From Prosopocoilus inquinatus (lineage: Eukaryota; Arthropoda; Insecta; Coleoptera; Lucanidae): 64,000 nucleotides of DNA. Positions 62,506-64,000 of the stretch are shown here, piece after piece (positions within the stretch are counted from its first letter, which is position 1; each line of letters starts with the position of its first letter). The DNA lies in assembly GCA_036172665.1 (NCBI GenBank), contig CM069876.1:49755001-49819000 (forward strand), in the 5' to 3' direction. The notes below the pieces were generated by a model. That model was not told the origin of the DNA, did no database searches, and saw only the letters and a list, made by a program, of their open reading frames with translations. The position numbers and the translations under genes were made by a program.

Positions 62506-64000
62506 TTGGAAGAAGCGCAAATGAAGAAACTGTTAGTAACAACGTATTAACTGAACAAATTAAAGTGATTATGACAAGTTACGAATCTAAAATAAATAAT
62601 TTACAAACCGAAATGAAAAATGATATTTTTTGCAACATCCGATATAATTGGATAACAAACGAAAAAGGAAGAGCGTTTAATTAGATCGGGAGCATCCAAG
62701 AAGTCCTTTGGCTCTTTCGGGTCCTTCGAATGAGGCGTCCCGACCTAATTACGCGCTACATTCCTTGTTGAAGTTTAATTTTTTTTAATTTACACTTTAA
62801 TTTTTTTTTTTTTTTCAATCAGTCAATTTCCAGTTTTTTGTATAAATTCAATTTAAATTCTCTGTTTCAAGAAGTCGATCTTTCAGGTCTTTCGAATGAA
62901 GCCTCTTGACCTATCTGCGCCCTACGTTCCTCGCCTGTTTTTTTTTGTTTTCTCTAAGTTTAACTTAATTTTTTTTTTCAACCAGTAAGTTTCCCCAGTA
63001 TGTAAATAATTTCACGAATGAAGGTACAACTCATCGCGGTGCTTGCTTTTTTTGGTAATTGTGATTTGTTTTTTTAATTAATTTAATTTAAATTCTGTGA
63101 TTCAAGGAAGCTTCCAGTCGGCGTTAGTGAGTTCAAACGAAAATTTGTTTTTGCGCGTGAAGAAACAGCTGTTTCTAATGAAGGTTTCTTTTTTGTTTTG
63201 TACTGAATATCTGCTTTTCTCTCCAAGCCATTTTTTTCCTTCCATTTATTACTGTAATTTCTTCGGTATTTATTCTGTTTGGTAATGTGGCGTATTCTTT
63301 AACTTTTTAACGGGCTGTTAGAATTTAGAGGTCCTTTAAAATTTTAAAAATACAGTTGATACCGCAGCAACAAAATTTAACACCCTTTTAAATTTACTGA
63401 TTTTCATACAGAATAGGCCCCAATGTATTGTTATACTTTGAAATTTAGGCATATTTATTTGAAATATTCTCGTAAGTAAAATTTTCAGTTTGAAGTCCAA
63501 GGATATTAAAATTCTCTGTTTGAGTTTGTATTTGTATACCCTACATTCTTATTAGGGTATTAATTTTCTTTATCTAAAAAATTAGAAGTACTGTTGTTAC
63601 GAAACGTTGGGCGCCAAATTGTTACGTCGGGTGTCAAAGATTGTCACACGTTGGGATTCAACTTGTTGCATCAAATAAATAAACAACCGTAACATGTGTA
63701 CATAGAGCCAGACAGATTTGTTGTCGTCACCAAGGTACACAGTGCGATACCAACGGCAGCTTTTCACAGTCGGAGAGGGCGTGGAGTAAAAGAGGAAATC
63801 CACAAAAAAGTTTAATCGCTGTTCTTTTTTTTGTTCACATTTCAGATTGCTAATGTTACACAATGCCTTGTTGTTTATTACGCAGTATTAGCAAAATAAC
63901 GTTTATGAAAACGATTTTCAATTCTAATGTATGTACCTAATATTTGTATGTATAATCTTATTACTTTATTCAAATTAATGGTCACTTCAGTTTAATTATT
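62506..64000. other. Right-edge region, no gene recognised
   Basis: After the ZF16 poly(A) signal come two related direct segments (62673-62775 and 62860-62937, sharing CAAGAAGTC, TTTCGGGTCCTTCGAATGA-like and CGACCTA...CGCCCTAC-like pieces) and T-rich sequence. At 63605-63616 CGTTGGGCGCCA is the complement of a retroelement-type primer-binding site TGGCGCCCAACG, next to TGTTACG (63620), a possible LTR edge on the minus strand. Nothing else supports an LTR element. Confidence 0.4.

Overview
The window looks like an insect (arthropod) nuclear genome, possibly a beetle; the order is a guess. The evidence is AT-rich intergenic DNA, pyrimidine tract-CAG splice acceptors, AATAAA signals, TTAGGT-type motifs, non-LTR retrotransposons, hAT-like and foldback elements, and long C2H2 zinc-finger reading frames.

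The backbone is a one-way array of 16 zinc-finger coding exons (called ZF1 to ZF16 here), all on the + strand, with about 205 C2H2 fingers in total. ZF1 is cut by the left edge. Each of the other 15 opens right after a TTTCAG acceptor, always in the same phase (one base, then whole codons), and runs to its own stop. A poly(A) signal follows most of them. Eleven of the 15 have no in-frame ATG between the nearest upstream stop and the acceptor. Two gaps (ZF1-ZF2, 140 bp; ZF10-ZF11, 195 bp) are too short for a 3' end plus a new promoter, first exon and intron. No first exon is recognisable anywhere. The simplest reading is one large locus whose 5' exon(s) lie upstream of the window and splice alternatively to many 3' terminal exons, as in insect lola or mod(mdg4). 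That is inference and needs transcripts.

Layout: 1-5 kb, compact GC-rich exons ZF1-ZF4. 5.7-20.3 kb, ZF5-ZF7 separated by two large foldback structures (7.7-11.0 and 13.1-16.5 kb) and short ribozyme-bearing repeats. 20.3-33.9 kb, ZF8-ZF10 with a hAT-like element and tandem repeats. 33.9-39.2 kb, ZF11 and ZF12, a recent segmental duplication that carried a MITE along. 40-62.5 kb, ZF13-ZF16, a tandemly duplicated exon-plus-flank module. Its copies reveal the empty sites of two hAT-like elements, a foldback element and a 9.3-kb non-LTR insertion that itself holds four younger insertions. 62.5-64 kb holds no recognised gene.

The most novel-looking non-coding signal is a short dispersed repeat (169-306 bp, at least six copies). 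Its hairpin matches a type I hammerhead ribozyme (CUGANGA core, stem II, GAAA, self-complementary stem III, GUC site, long stem I). Its insertions are flanked by direct repeats of 12 bp (13 in one case). A separate foldback element in the module also has a 12-bp duplication and a degenerate form of the motif.
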